Origin: Pelagibacterium nitratireducens
GTDB lineage: Bacteria; Pseudomonadota; Alphaproteobacteria; Rhizobiales; Devosiaceae
Assembly: GCF_037044555.1 (NCBI RefSeq)
Contig: NZ_CP146275.1
Coordinates: 586,001-650,000, forward strand
Direction of reading: 5' to 3'
Length of the DNA: 64,000 nucleotides
Numbering within the stretch: position 1 is the first letter of the stretch; every line of letters begins with the position of its first letter. A program made the translations under genes and the position numbers. Below are positions 1 to 7,773 of this stretch, piece after piece. Under the pieces are notes generated by a model. That model was not told where the DNA came from and ran no database searches. It was given only the letters and a program-made list of their open reading frames with translations.

Positions 1-243
1 GGTCGGGTGCTCAACGCAGAGCACGTTGGAAACCGGGTCTATCTCAATTTCGGGCGCGTGTGGCGCGAAGATTTTACCGCGGTGATCGAAGAGGCGGGAT
101 TGCGGGTTTTCGAGCAAGCGGGTATCGATCCGCTCGGCCTGGACAATAGCGTGATCCGGGTGCGCGGCTGGATCGAGAGCGCTGATGGACCGCGCATCGA
201 TGTCACCCACCCCGAACAGATCGAGGTTCTGGCAAGACCATGA
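1..243 (+). CDS. C-terminal end of a thermonuclease-like (SNase family) protein, truncated by window edge
   Basis: The first 80 codons are open from the window edge to a TGA at 241-243. The gene therefore begins outside the window. The tail contains VYLNFGRVWREDF and VRGWIESADGPRID, followed by THPEQIEVL. This resembles the end of the SNase-like proteins that often precede an M48 protease in Hyphomicrobiales; that assignment comes from family memory, not a search. The stop overlaps the ATG of the protease in an ATGA junction, so the two are probably translationally coupled. No nuclease catalytic residues lie in the visible part, so activity cannot be judged. Confidence 0.5.
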   Translation, partial: GRVLNAEHVGNRVYLNFGRVWREDFTAVIEEAGLRVFEQAGIDPLGLDNSVIRVRGWIESADGPRIDVTHPEQIEVLARP

Positions 244-1712
244 ACGAGAGGACCTTCACACGTCGCGCCTTTCTGTCGGGCACGGGCCTTGTGCTCGTTT
301 CCGCGGTCGCGGGTTGTTCAGGACTGCTGGGCGGGTCGGATATCGCCACGCGTCAGACTGGCGGTTCGGCGCCGGCAGTGCCGGCCGGAACGGACCCCGA
401 AGATGCGGTGATCGGGCTGCGCGAGCACCCACGCATCATCGCTTCGTATGGCGGGGTTTACGAGCACCGCGCGACCGAGCTGATGCTGGCGCGCATGGTC
501 TCGAAACTTCTGGCGGCAGCGGGCCAGCCGGCAACCCAGTTCACGATCACCATTCTCGATTCCTCGGAAGTGAACGCCTTTGCCTTGCCGGGCGGTTTCA
601 TCTATGTGACGCGTGGCATTCTGGCGCTGGCCAACGACATGAGCGAATTGGCGGCGGTGATCGCCCACGAGATCGCCCATGTGACCCTGCGCCATGCGCG
701 GGCCCGCTCGGCGCGGGTGCGCACCACCGAAATCGTCGACCGGGTGATTACCGGGGTTCTGGGCGGGGTGATCGATGCCAATGCGACCGCCGAGCGCTCG
801 GCGCAGAACCTTGCCGCGTTCTCCCAGAACCAGGAACTCGAAGCCGACCGCGAGGGCATCAAGATCGCGGCGCGAGCCGGTTACGATCCCCATGCGGCGG
901 CGCGGTTTCTGACCGCCATGGGACGGTTCGCGCAGTTCGTCAGCGCCGCTAACGGGGGCGAGGACTTCCTGTCCACCCATCCCTCGACGCCAGACCGTAT
1001 CCAGCGGGCGATCGATGAAGCGCGCAATTACGGCGAACCAGGCGTGGGGATCACCGACCGGCAGGGGTATCTTGCGGCGGTCGACGGGATCACCTTCGGG
1101 GATTCGGGCAAGCAGGGAACGATTGTCGGGCAGCGTTATATCTCGCCGCAATACGGGCTGACCTTCACCGTGCCGTCCGACTACGGGTTGCAGATGTCCA
1201 ACCAGGCCGTTGTCGCCGTCGCGGGTGATGGGGCGGCGCTGCGGTTCGACAGCGCGCAGGTGCCCGCTTCGACATCGCTTGCCGACTATCTGCGCTCGGG
1301 GTGGATTGCCGGACTGCAGCCCGAAACGGTGACCACGCGCACCATCAACGGCATCGAGACGGCGACGGGCCGGGCCCAGACCGAGGAATGGTTTTTCGAT
1401 GTGACGGTGGCGCGGGTCGACGATGGTGTGTTCCGGTTCATCTTTGCCGGACGCGCCGACACGAGCGCGTTCCGCAGGGCGGCGCAGCAGACGGTCGAGA
1501 GCCTGCGGCGCACCCAGCAGAGCGACCTCGCGGCAATTCGGACCATCAAGCTGGGGCTGGTGCGGGCGGGCGGCAGCGACAATGCCGACACGCTGGCCCA
1601 GCGCATGGGCCAGCTCAATCGCGGGCGCGAGCTTTTTCTGGTGCTCAACAATCTGCTGCCGGGCGATCCGGTGGAGGCGGGGGCGTCCTACAAGGTCGTA
1701 CGGGTCGATTGA
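240..1712 (+). CDS. M48 family zinc metalloprotease, lipoprotein (BepA/YfgC-like)
   Basis: The 490-residue protein starts with a Tat-like RRAFLSG motif and a lipobox (VAGC, about residues 23-26), so it is probably an exported lipoprotein. The zinc motif HEIAH lies at residues 143-147. The expected third ligand region, QELEADREG, follows about 50 residues later, giving a complete M48 peptidase core. The C-terminal half (about residues 270-490) is a separate domain, ending in a probable peptidoglycan- or protein-binding module. Family members act in outer-membrane protein quality control. The ATG overlaps the stop of the upstream nuclease-like gene. It ends before a terminator shared with the convergent carD. 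Confidence 0.88.
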   Translation: MNERTFTRRAFLSGTGLVLVSAVAGCSGLLGGSDIATRQTGGSAPAVPAGTDPEDAVIGLREHPRIIASYGGVYEHRATELMLARMVSKLLAAAGQPATQFTITILDSSEVNAFALPGGFIYVTRGILALANDMSELAAVIAHEIAHVTLRHARARSARVRTTEIVDRVITGVLGGVIDANATAERSAQNLAAFSQNQELEADREGIKIAARAGYDPHAAARFLTAMGRFAQFVSAANGGEDFLSTHPSTPDRIQRAIDEARNYGEPGVGITDRQGYLAAVDGITFGDSGKQGTIVGQRYISPQYGLTFTVPSDYGLQMSNQAVVAVAGDGAALRFDSAQVPASTSLADYLRSGWIAGLQPETVTTRTINGIETATGRAQTEEWFFDVTVARVDDGVFRFIFAGRADTSAFRRAAQQTVESLRRTQQSDLAAIRTIKLGLVRAGGSDNADTLAQRMGQLNRGRELFLVLNNLLPGDPVEAGASYKVVRVD

Positions 1713-1817
1713 GGCGGGCCGGTCAGCCCCAAGCGCTGGTCCCACCCCGACCGTTTCCCCGGTGAAAAATCCGGTTCCATACCAACCCTGAGGCGTTCGC
1801 CTGTATGGGCACACACA

Positions 1818-1848
1818 AAAAAGGCCGGTCGCTGGGACCGGCCTTTTT
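1818..1848. terminator. Bidirectional rho-independent terminator between M48 protease and carD
   Basis: A perfect 13-bp stem (AAAAAGGCCGGTC / GACCGGCCTTTTT) with a 5-base loop lies between convergent genes. The A-run and T-run flank both sides, so it can terminate transcription in either direction. Confidence 0.9.
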
Positions 1849-1868
1849 GCATTGATTGAGAGTGCGGC

Positions 1869-2429
1869 TTACGCTGCGGCTTCCTCGGCATCGGCTGCGT
1901 CGGACTTGCCCCGACGCGGGCTCTTGGCGAGGTTCTTGGTGATGAGCTTGACCGCTTCGGTCAGCGTGATCTTGTTGACCGAGGCGATTTCGCGGCTCAT
2001 GCGGTCCATGGCCTGCTCGAAGAGCTGGCGTTCGGAATAGGACTGCTCGGGCTGCTCTTCGGACCGGTAAAGGTCGCGGACCACCTCGGAGATCGCGATG
2101 AGATCGCCCGAATTGATCTTGGCCTCGTATTCCTGCGCGCGGCGGCTCCACATGGTGCGCTTGACGCGGGCGCGGCCGGTGACGGTCTCGAGCGCCTTGG
2201 TGACTTCTTCGGGTTCGGCCAGCTTGCGCATGCCCACGGAATTGATCTTGGCAACGGGCACGCGGAGCGTCAGCTTGTCCTGTTCGAAACCGATGACGAA
2301 CAGCTCGAGAGAAAGTCCTGCAACTTCCTGTTCCTCGATGGACTGGATGAGGCCAACACCATGGGCGGGGTAAACGACATACTCGCCGGTCTTGAAGCCC
2401 GCACGCTGCGTGGTCTTTTTAGTTGCCAT
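1869..2429 (-). CDS. carD: CarD family transcriptional regulator
   Basis: The 186-residue protein has an N-terminal CarD/CdnL/TRCF-type RNA polymerase interacting domain (FKTGEYVVYPAHGVG near residue 12) and a helical DNA-contacting C-terminal domain. It ends in a short Lys/Arg then Ala/Glu tail. CarD proteins bind the RNA polymerase beta subunit and stabilise open complexes at rRNA and other promoters. The chosen start (MATKKTTQ) has an AGGAG eight bases upstream; a longer in-frame reading from 2492 adds a low-complexity segment without a ribosome site. In relatives carD usually lies beside fdxA, whereas here the amine dehydrogenase operon separates them. Confidence 0.92.
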   Translation of the reverse strand: MATKKTTQRAGFKTGEYVVYPAHGVGLIQSIEEQEVAGLSLELFVIGFEQDKLTLRVPVAKINSVGMRKLAEPEEVTKALETVTGRARVKRTMWSRRAQEYEAKINSGDLIAISEVVRDLYRSEEQPEQSYSERQLFEQAMDRMSREIASVNKITLTEAVKLITKNLAKSPRRGKSDAADAEEAAA

Positions 2430-2593
2430 ATTGGCTACTCCTGTTGACGCCGTGGCGGACGCGCTCATTGCGGCAGACGCGTCTCGCCTCAATTTCCTGA
2501 TCCCGGCAGGGACCGTTTTTTCAGTCGCACAACTCTCCCGGCCGGTTCCGCTGTTTTCCGGTCAGTTCGTTTTGGCTTTGTGGCTTGTTTCAC

Positions 2594-2615
2594 AAAAAAG
2601 TGCCCTTCGGGGCAC
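2594..2615 (-). terminator. Minus-strand rho-independent terminator ending the amine dehydrogenase operon
   Basis: On the minus strand a 6-bp stem (GTGCCC/GGGCAC) with a four-base loop is followed by six T. It lies about 210 bases after the cytochrome gene and before carD, and would isolate carD from read-through. The rest of 2430-2821 has no convincing gene; it should hold the carD promoter. Confidence 0.7.
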
Positions 2616-2821
2616 AGGTTAGCGTGAGGGCTGATGCAACTGGTTGTGGGAACAATACCACAGTTTGATGACAAAATCAAAAGTTACGAATCAACCGGCG
2701 CGCGGGCCTATTGCGATGCCGTGCGGCGCGCAATCGCATATGGTGGGCGCGGGTGTGATTTTCAATACCACTGGCAGTTGACCGCCCCAAACCGGCCACA
2801 GCCGATTTGCGCGCACGCCGG

Positions 2822-3271
2822 TCAGGGCCAGGGGTAGTCGGCCGTTTCGATGCCCAGAGCCTCGAGCAGGGCGACCACTTCGCGGCGGTTTTCGACGACA
2901 TCGGGGATGGGGATGGCGCGGCGCGCGGTCACTTCGGCTTGTGTGAAGGGCTCGTAGGGCTCGGGCAGGGAATCGCCGGCCCAGGTTTCCATGACATAGT
3001 TCATGACCGCGGCGATCTCGGCGTCCGAAAGGCCCGATCCGGCGACGCCGGGGACGTGCATGAGATAGGTGCGGCCCTCGTCGATGCCGGCAAAGGCGCC
3101 GACCATGCCGTTGAAATCGAATATTCCCGCGGAAGGCGCCCCCGCGCCGCTCATGCCGTGACAGCCGGCACAGCGCAGCACGTAATTGGTGTGAGGGGTC
3201 TTATCCTGGGCAAAACCCGGCGCCGCAAAAAGCAGCGCCGGGAGCAGGGTCAGGGTGGCAATCCTGATCAC
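2822..3271 (-). CDS. Periplasmic monohaem c-type cytochrome of the amine dehydrogenase operon
   Basis: The 149-residue protein has a signal peptide (cleavage after GFAQ, residue 22) and one haem-binding motif CAGCH near residues 34-38. A downstream Met-containing stretch (YLMHVPGVAGSGLSD) could supply the sixth ligand. The start is a GTG that overlaps the aauA stop (GTGA), which rules out a longer reading that runs back into aauA. The position directly after the light chain matches the small monohaem cytochrome (orf-2) of the Alcaligenes faecalis aau cluster. It is probably an electron carrier for the dehydrogenase. It is far too short, with only one haem site, to be the dihaem enzyme MauG. 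Confidence 0.85.
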   Translation of the reverse strand: MIRIATLTLLPALLFAAPGFAQDKTPHTNYVLRCAGCHGMSGAGAPSAGIFDFNGMVGAFAGIDEGRTYLMHVPGVAGSGLSDAEIAAVMNYVMETWAGDSLPEPYEPFTQAEVTARRAIPIPDVVENRREVVALLEALGIETADYPWP

Positions 3272-3819
3272 TCGGCAAGGCCCACGACGACGGCAACGGT
3301 GCAGTGATAGCCCTTGGACGCGTTGGCCATGCACCAGTTGATGTCGTTATAGAGCCCCATGCGATAACCGGGGCGCTCGCCTTCCGAGGTAAAGCAGAAC
3401 GAGCCCGAGCAGGACGCCTTGCCGCAGCAATCATTGTAGGACACGAGGTAGTCGCGGCCATCATTGGGGTTGGCGCAGGTGCCCACCCAGGCGACCGAGG
3501 AGGCTTCCGAGCCTGGCGGGCACTGGTCGATGGCGCCGCCGCAATCATTGCACAGATTGCCGTCCAGTGCGCAGTAGCGCCAGTATTCGCAGGCGGTCTG
3601 GTCGCCATCGGTGGACGCGCCCTCCTGACCGAAAGCCATGCCGAAATTGCGGTCATAGGGCAGCATGGGCAACATGGTGCCGCCCACGACACCGCCGACA
3701 ACAGCGGCGCCGGCCCTTGAGAGGAAATTGCGCCGGCCGGTCTGCTGGGCGACCTGGCGGGCGGAGTTTTCGGCCCGTTTGTCCATCCAGGCCAGAAGAG
3801 AGTCGATCAAACCATTCAT
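3268..3819 (-). CDS. aauA: Aromatic amine dehydrogenase light (beta) chain, TTQ-containing
   Basis: The 183-residue precursor has a twin-arginine leader (TGRRNFLSRAG, about residues 28-38). The mature part has 12 cysteines, enough for the six disulfides typical of this family. Trp111 (AWVGTC) and Trp162 (NDINWCMAN) align with the two tryptophans that form the tryptophan tryptophylquinone cofactor. Asp130 and Thr174 fall at the positions of the catalytic Asp and Thr known in the A. faecalis enzyme with a constant two-residue offset. The segments NDCCGK, ERPGY and NDINWCMAN look more like aromatic amine dehydrogenase than methylamine dehydrogenase. GGGAG lies nine bases upstream of the ATG. Substrate remains inferred. 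Confidence 0.88.
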   Translation of the reverse strand: MNGLIDSLLAWMDKRAENSARQVAQQTGRRNFLSRAGAAVVGGVVGGTMLPMLPYDRNFGMAFGQEGASTDGDQTACEYWRYCALDGNLCNDCGGAIDQCPPGSEASSVAWVGTCANPNDGRDYLVSYNDCCGKASCSGSFCFTSEGERPGYRMGLYNDINWCMANASKGYHCTVAVVVGLAE

Positions 3820-3842
3820 ATCTAGTGCTCCCTTAAGCGCGT

Positions 3843-4442
3843 TCAGTTGGTGGCCGGAATTGGGGCGTCGAGGTAGTTCTGGATCGAGCCGACGCCCATT
3901 TCGGAGGCGTTGAACAGGCTCTCGAGCTGCTCGCGATTGTTGATCAGGCCCTTGGCCTTGATGGTGCCGTGCTCATCGAAAAGCACTGCGAAGGGCAGGC
4001 GTGAAACGCGGTAGGCAAGGCCGAGCTCGGTGGACACCACATAGGGGAAGTCCGAGAGCCTGGCGGTGTCGATAAAGCGTTTGTGCTTATCCGGTTCGCC
4101 ATCGCTGGCCAGCACCACATCGAGCCATTTGCCCTCGTCGGATTTGACCGAGCGCAGGATGGGCAGGAGCTTTTTGCAGACCGGGCAGGTGGGCGAGACG
4201 AAAAAGACCAGCGTGGAGCGGTTCGGCTTGGGGCCGATTGTGACCGCGCCGCCATTGAGATTGGGCAGGGTATAGACCGGCGTCGTGTCGCCGATCTTGG
4301 GGCCTGAATCGTTGACCAGGGCGCCCATGGGCGAAACGCGTTCGAACAGCACCCCGATCTGGCGGGCGAGGGCGAAGATAACGACGATCAGGGCGAGAAC
4401 GATTACCCAGAGAACGCCAACGGCAAAAATCAATGCATTCAT
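3843..4442 (-). CDS. aauD: Thioredoxin-like protein for light-chain maturation (AauD/MauD)
   Basis: The protein has one N-terminal membrane helix (residues 2-25) followed by a periplasmic thioredoxin-like domain with the redox motif CPVC in VSPTCPVCKKLLP. MauD/AauD homologues are needed for correct disulfide formation and stability of the cysteine-rich light chain. I chose the ATG giving MNALIFAVGV, 199 residues, because it has a GGATGG sequence upstream and matches the usual MauD beginning; an ATG three codons earlier (4451) is also possible. It lies between aauE and aauA in the same operon. Confidence 0.87.
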   Translation of the reverse strand: MNALIFAVGVLWVIVLALIVVIFALARQIGVLFERVSPMGALVNDSGPKIGDTTPVYTLPNLNGGAVTIGPKPNRSTLVFFVSPTCPVCKKLLPILRSVKSDEGKWLDVVLASDGEPDKHKRFIDTARLSDFPYVVSTELGLAYRVSRLPFAVLFDEHGTIKAKGLINNREQLESLFNASEMGVGSIQNYLDAPIPATN

Positions 4443-4467
4443 GTCATCCATCCAAAAAATTGGCCGC

Positions 4468-4998
4468 TCAGCGCTTGAGAGAAAAGCGCGCGGCGTTGGC
4501 CAGAAGCTGTTCGACAGCGATAAAGCCCAGCCAGAGCGTGAACCCGGCTCCGATCGCGGCGATGGCGCCTTCGAGATTAAGGGTGATCGGGGCGAACAGC
4601 GCGCTGGCCACCAGAGCGGCGATGGCGATGTTGCGCCCGATCAGCGACCAGGACAGCGGTTGGGCTGCCCCGCCGCACCCGCATTCGATGCGGTCCCGCC
4701 CCCGACGCAGATTGATCGCCATGCCGCCGGCATAGCCAAGCAGCAGAGCCATGGCGATCAGGGCACCGAACGGCGCCCCGCCGGGGAGGAGGAAGGCGAG
4801 CACGACCGCCGTTTCAGCGGCGACGATGACCGCCGAAACGGGCCGCACCATCGGCTCGGGCACCAATTGATAATCAGCGACAAAGCCGGTGAACTCGGTA
4901 AAGTCGGCCAGCTTGTGCCATGCGGCGCGGGCAAAGAGCAGCGCGGTAAAGGCGCCCGCCGTGCCCGCGAGCAGGGTCATGAATTCGGCGCCGCTCAT
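4468..4998 (-). CDS. aauE: Membrane protein for amine dehydrogenase maturation (AauE/MauE)
   Basis: The 176-residue protein has about four or five membrane helices and a central CGCGG motif in the loop after the second or third helix. This fits the MauE/DoxX-like family. Family members act together with MauD in export, folding or disulfide formation of the light chain; the likely role is passing electrons across the membrane to or from the thioredoxin-like partner. The ATG overlaps the aauB stop in an ATGA junction. No activity can be assigned alone. Confidence 0.85.
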   Translation of the reverse strand: MSGAEFMTLLAGTAGAFTALLFARAAWHKLADFTEFTGFVADYQLVPEPMVRPVSAVIVAAETAVVLAFLLPGGAPFGALIAMALLLGYAGGMAINLRRGRDRIECGCGGAAQPLSWSLIGRNIAIAALVASALFAPITLNLEGAIAAIGAGFTLWLGFIAVEQLLANAARFSLKR

Positions 4999-6158
4999 GG
5001 GGCCACCGAAACCAGGGTTGCCCAGCCGCGCGAGTCGGTGGACGCTTCGTGCTTGAGGACGTATTTGGCCTCGGGGTCGGACGAGAAGATTTCCAGCGTC
5101 GCTTCGTGCTCGTTGACGGCATAGAGCGTGGGTGCCTCTTCGTCGGTGGCGGAAAGGGAAATGACGCCTTCGACATGGGTGCGGTAGAGGACGGTATCCT
5201 CGGACACGTCGTAGGCCCAGATTTCCTCGGACGCATTCTTGTGGGAACCGTCGTAGGGCTCGGAATGCATGGTCACGAAAAGGATGTCGGCGGTGGGGCT
5301 GTAAGCGAACAGGTCGTATCCGCCGGGCGCCCAGGCATCCTCGACATCGTCGGTGATCGAGACGGTGTCGAGCAGGGCGACGCTTTCGCCACTGTCATCG
5401 AGCGTGATCAGGTCGCCATTGTAGGTGATGAAGGCCAGGGCCTCTCCGATGCGCTTGCCGGGGATGAAGATGGGGTTTTCATCGGGATCGAAAACGACTT
5501 CGGAGACCGAGCGGGTCGCTTCGGTGCCGTCGGCGCCCAGAGCGAAGCTGGCAAAGGTGCCATCGCCGCAGGCCGTGGAAAAGCCATAGCCTTGGAGGGT
5601 GGGATAGATGCCGAAACAGCCCGGTGTCGGCACTTCCTGGATCACTTCGCCGGCCTCGACATCGACCACGGTGACCGATGTGGCGGGGGTGGCGTTCTGG
5701 ACATAAACCAGTTTGCCGTCGGCGCTCATGGCCAGATAGGGCGTGTAGGCGGCGACCATGGCCGCCTTGGCGGGCAGCGCGATTTCCGAGGTGATCGAGA
5801 GGGTCGCGACGTCGTAGATTTCGAGCACATGCTCGATATCGCCATGGGTGATGCGGGTCATGTAGGTGGACTGGCCATAGGCCGTTGTTCCATCCGGGGA
5901 GATCAGCATCTGGCCCATCAGGCCGGCGGTCATGTTGCCCTTGTAGGTCAAATCCTCGGCCGACCAGACCTGGATCTGGCTGGCACCGTCCCAGGATTGG
6001 GCGTTTGAGAAAATATTGGGGCCGGGATCGATCGCTTCCTTGACCGTCAGGGTCTCGGGGGCGATCGGCTCTGGCGCATCGGCGTTTTCCTGCGCGAATG
6101 CAGGAAGCGTCAGAGCGGTGCCGAGCGCCAGCGCCAGAAGGTAGGGTTGGCTTACCAT
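4995..6158 (-). CDS. aauB: Aromatic amine dehydrogenase heavy (alpha) chain
   Basis: The 387-residue precursor has a Sec signal peptide ending in PAFAQ (residue 23) and a beta-propeller body. Segments such as YMTRITHGD, QNATPATSVTVVD, CGDGTF and HKNASEEIWAYD match the heavy chain of TTQ amine dehydrogenases, closest by eye to the aromatic enzyme of A. faecalis. The heavy chain carries no cofactor; it forms the alpha2beta2 enzyme with AauA and shapes the substrate channel. GGAG lies six bases before the ATG at 6158; in-frame starts at 6170 and 6293 lack a ribosome site and would displace the signal peptide. It is the first gene of the operon, divergent from the AraC gene. Confidence 0.88.
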   Translation of the reverse strand: MVSQPYLLALALGTALTLPAFAQENADAPEPIAPETLTVKEAIDPGPNIFSNAQSWDGASQIQVWSAEDLTYKGNMTAGLMGQMLISPDGTTAYGQSTYMTRITHGDIEHVLEIYDVATLSITSEIALPAKAAMVAAYTPYLAMSADGKLVYVQNATPATSVTVVDVEAGEVIQEVPTPGCFGIYPTLQGYGFSTACGDGTFASFALGADGTEATRSVSEVVFDPDENPIFIPGKRIGEALAFITYNGDLITLDDSGESVALLDTVSITDDVEDAWAPGGYDLFAYSPTADILFVTMHSEPYDGSHKNASEEIWAYDVSEDTVLYRTHVEGVISLSATDEEAPTLYAVNEHEATLEIFSSDPEAKYVLKHEASTDSRGWATLVSVAP

Positions 6159-6221
6159 GCGGGTCTCCATCGCGTTTGATGGACAAAGCTTAGGCGGGCT
6201 TCGAGCGGGCGCGCTATCCAG

Positions 6222-6285
6222 TTTGACTCCGATTGTTGCGTAAATTTTAGGCATATAAATTCGTTGACCAATTTGAGGGCGGTTG
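6222..6285. promoter_or_regulatory. Pair of direct repeats, candidate AraC operator
   Basis: TTTGACTCCGATTG (6222-6235) and TTTGAGGGCGGTTG (6272-6285) share 10 of 14 bases and are spaced exactly 50 bp, about five helical turns. They lie between aauB and the AraC gene. AraC-type proteins often bind paired direct repeats; the assignment is inference. Confidence 0.35.
6244..6271 (-). promoter_or_regulatory. Possible sigma-70 promoter of the aau operon
   Basis: On the minus strand TTGGTC, a 16-base spacer and TAAAAT precede aauB, leaving an untranslated leader of about 80 bases. One of the direct repeats sits just upstream of the -35. The match is modest and untested. Confidence 0.3.
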
Positions 6286-6323
6286 GCTAGCATGGCGCCG
6301 GATCAATCTTCTGGTCGCCTCGT

Positions 6324-7247
6324 ATGCTTGCCTTTCATCATGCCGATTATGCCGACGCCTTCGAGCAGGAAACCGGGCTCGTGGGCTGGTCGCAGCACTA
6401 CGACCAGCTTGGCCGCGGCCGGTATTGGGGCAGCATCGACACGCTGGCGCTGGCGGGCATGACGATCTACCGCGAGCGGATCGGGGTGCCGATTCTTCAG
6501 GAATCGGCCGGGCCCAAAGGTCGGGTGCTGTTTGCCATCCCGCTGGGGGCGGATGGGAGCTGGCGGGTGGAGGCCAGTGCGCTGGCCAGCGGCTCGCTGA
6601 TGATCGCGCCGGGCGGGCAGGAGGTGGTGATCGTGGGGAGCGAGCCGTCCGATCTGTTGATCGTCAGCATCGAAGCCGAATTGCTCCAAGCGCATTTGCC
6701 CGAGATGGATTTCTCGACGCCGGCCATGCTCGAGCGATGCGTGCAGGTGCAAGGACTTGCCGGCTGGCTGTTGTCGCTGCTCGATGCGCATGGCAGCGGG
6801 TGCGCTCCGTCAGGGCCGCATTATGACCAGGTGCTCAGGGGGCTGCTGCTCGACCGTCTGGTGGGAATGGCCGGTAACGCGAAAGGCGCGGCTCTGTTGT
6901 TCCGACCGGCCGTCGCGAGCGATTATCGGCGGGTTCGCGATTATATCGCAGCACAGGCCGGTGAGCCGCTATCGGTTGGCGACATGGCCGAGGCCATCGG
7001 GATGGAGCCGGCGCAATTGCGCTTGCTGTTCAGACATGTCACCGGACTGTCGCCAAGCGAATGGATCATGCTGCGGCGCCTCGATGCGGTGCGGCGGGAA
7101 TTGTCGAATGGCGTGGAGGCAGGACGGACCGTCTCGGACGTGGCGATGAACTGGGGGTTCTGGCATCTGGGCCGGTTTGCCCAGTATTATGCCGCCCAGT
7201 TCGGGGAGGCGCCGTCCGAGACGCTGATGCGGAGCCGGGCCGTCTGA
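6324..7247 (+). CDS. AraC family transcriptional regulator, probable regulator of the aau operon
   Basis: The 307-residue protein has a C-terminal AraC/XylS double helix-turn-helix domain (about residues 200-300) with the usual second-helix pattern VSDVAMNWGFWHLGRFAQYYAAQF given here by position only (about 270-293). The N-terminal 190 residues form a ligand-sensing domain resembling those of EutR/FeaR-like regulators of amine use. It is transcribed away from aauB with a 165-base gap, a layout typical of a local activator. The effector is unknown; an amine or its aldehyde is a reasonable guess. Its stop lies seven bases from the stop of convergent fdxA. Confidence 0.85.
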   Translation: MLAFHHADYADAFEQETGLVGWSQHYDQLGRGRYWGSIDTLALAGMTIYRERIGVPILQESAGPKGRVLFAIPLGADGSWRVEASALASGSLMIAPGGQEVVIVGSEPSDLLIVSIEAELLQAHLPEMDFSTPAMLERCVQVQGLAGWLLSLLDAHGSGCAPSGPHYDQVLRGLLLDRLVGMAGNAKGAALLFRPAVASDYRRVRDYIAAQAGEPLSVGDMAEAIGMEPAQLRLLFRHVTGLSPSEWIMLRRLDAVRRELSNGVEAGRTVSDVAMNWGFWHLGRFAQYYAAQFGEAPSETLMRSRAV

Positions 7248-7254
7248 GTCTGGA

Positions 7255-7593
7255 TCAGTCGCCTTCGCCGGGTTCTTCGGAGAAGAATTTTTCGAACTTG
7301 CCTTCGACGCCGTCCATCTCCTTGGCGTCCGGCAATTCGTCGCGCTTTTCGGTGAGGTTGGGCCAGATAGAGGCGTATTTGGTGTTCACCTCAAGCCATT
7401 TTTCCAACCCGGGCTCGGTGTCGGGCTTGATGGCGTCGGCGGGGCATTCGGGCTCGCACACCCCGCAGTCGATGCACTCGTCGGGGTGGATGACCAGCAT
7501 GTTTTCACCTTCATAAAAGCAATCGACCGGGCAGACTTCCACGCAGTCGGTGTATTTGCACTTGATGCAATTGTCGGTGACGACATAGGTCAT
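7255..7593 (-). CDS. fdxA: 7Fe ferredoxin FdxA ([3Fe-4S][4Fe-4S])
   Basis: The 112-residue protein has the two cluster motifs of Azotobacter FdI-type ferredoxins. Cys9, Cys17 and a distal Cys50 fit the 3Fe cluster, and Cys21 with Cys40, Cys43 and Cys46 fit the 4Fe cluster. Cys12 and Cys25 (the extra cysteines common in this family) are also present. The length and acidic C-terminus are normal. It is a soluble low-potential electron carrier of unknown partner. In related genomes fdxA is normally followed by carD; here the aau region lies between. Confidence 0.93.
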   Translation of the reverse strand: MTYVVTDNCIKCKYTDCVEVCPVDCFYEGENMLVIHPDECIDCGVCEPECPADAIKPDTEPGLEKWLEVNTKYASIWPNLTEKRDELPDAKEMDGVEGKFEKFFSEEPGEGD

Positions 7594-7773
7594 GGGGCAA
7601 TCCTGATAGCTGGCGGTGTGAGGAAATGGCCAAGCGCATGCTTGCTAAACGGTTTTGAGTTGGCTTTCAAGGCGTGCGCTTGCCAAGAAGGCGCGGCAAA
7701 AGCGATCAGGATTCCGGTTTTTCCAAGGTCGGCAGATTGTCGTTTCTTTCGAAACGCCGGCCGGCCTCCTTCC

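Noticed and set aside
318..1814. A 498-residue open reading frame antisense to the M48 protease
   Set aside because: It is Arg/Pro/His-rich with no family match, and exactly mirrors a well supported gene in GC-rich DNA.
4995..6293. Methylamine dehydrogenase (mauBEDA) identity
   Set aside because: Possible, but light-chain sequence and gene order fit aromatic amine dehydrogenase better; kept as an alternative only.
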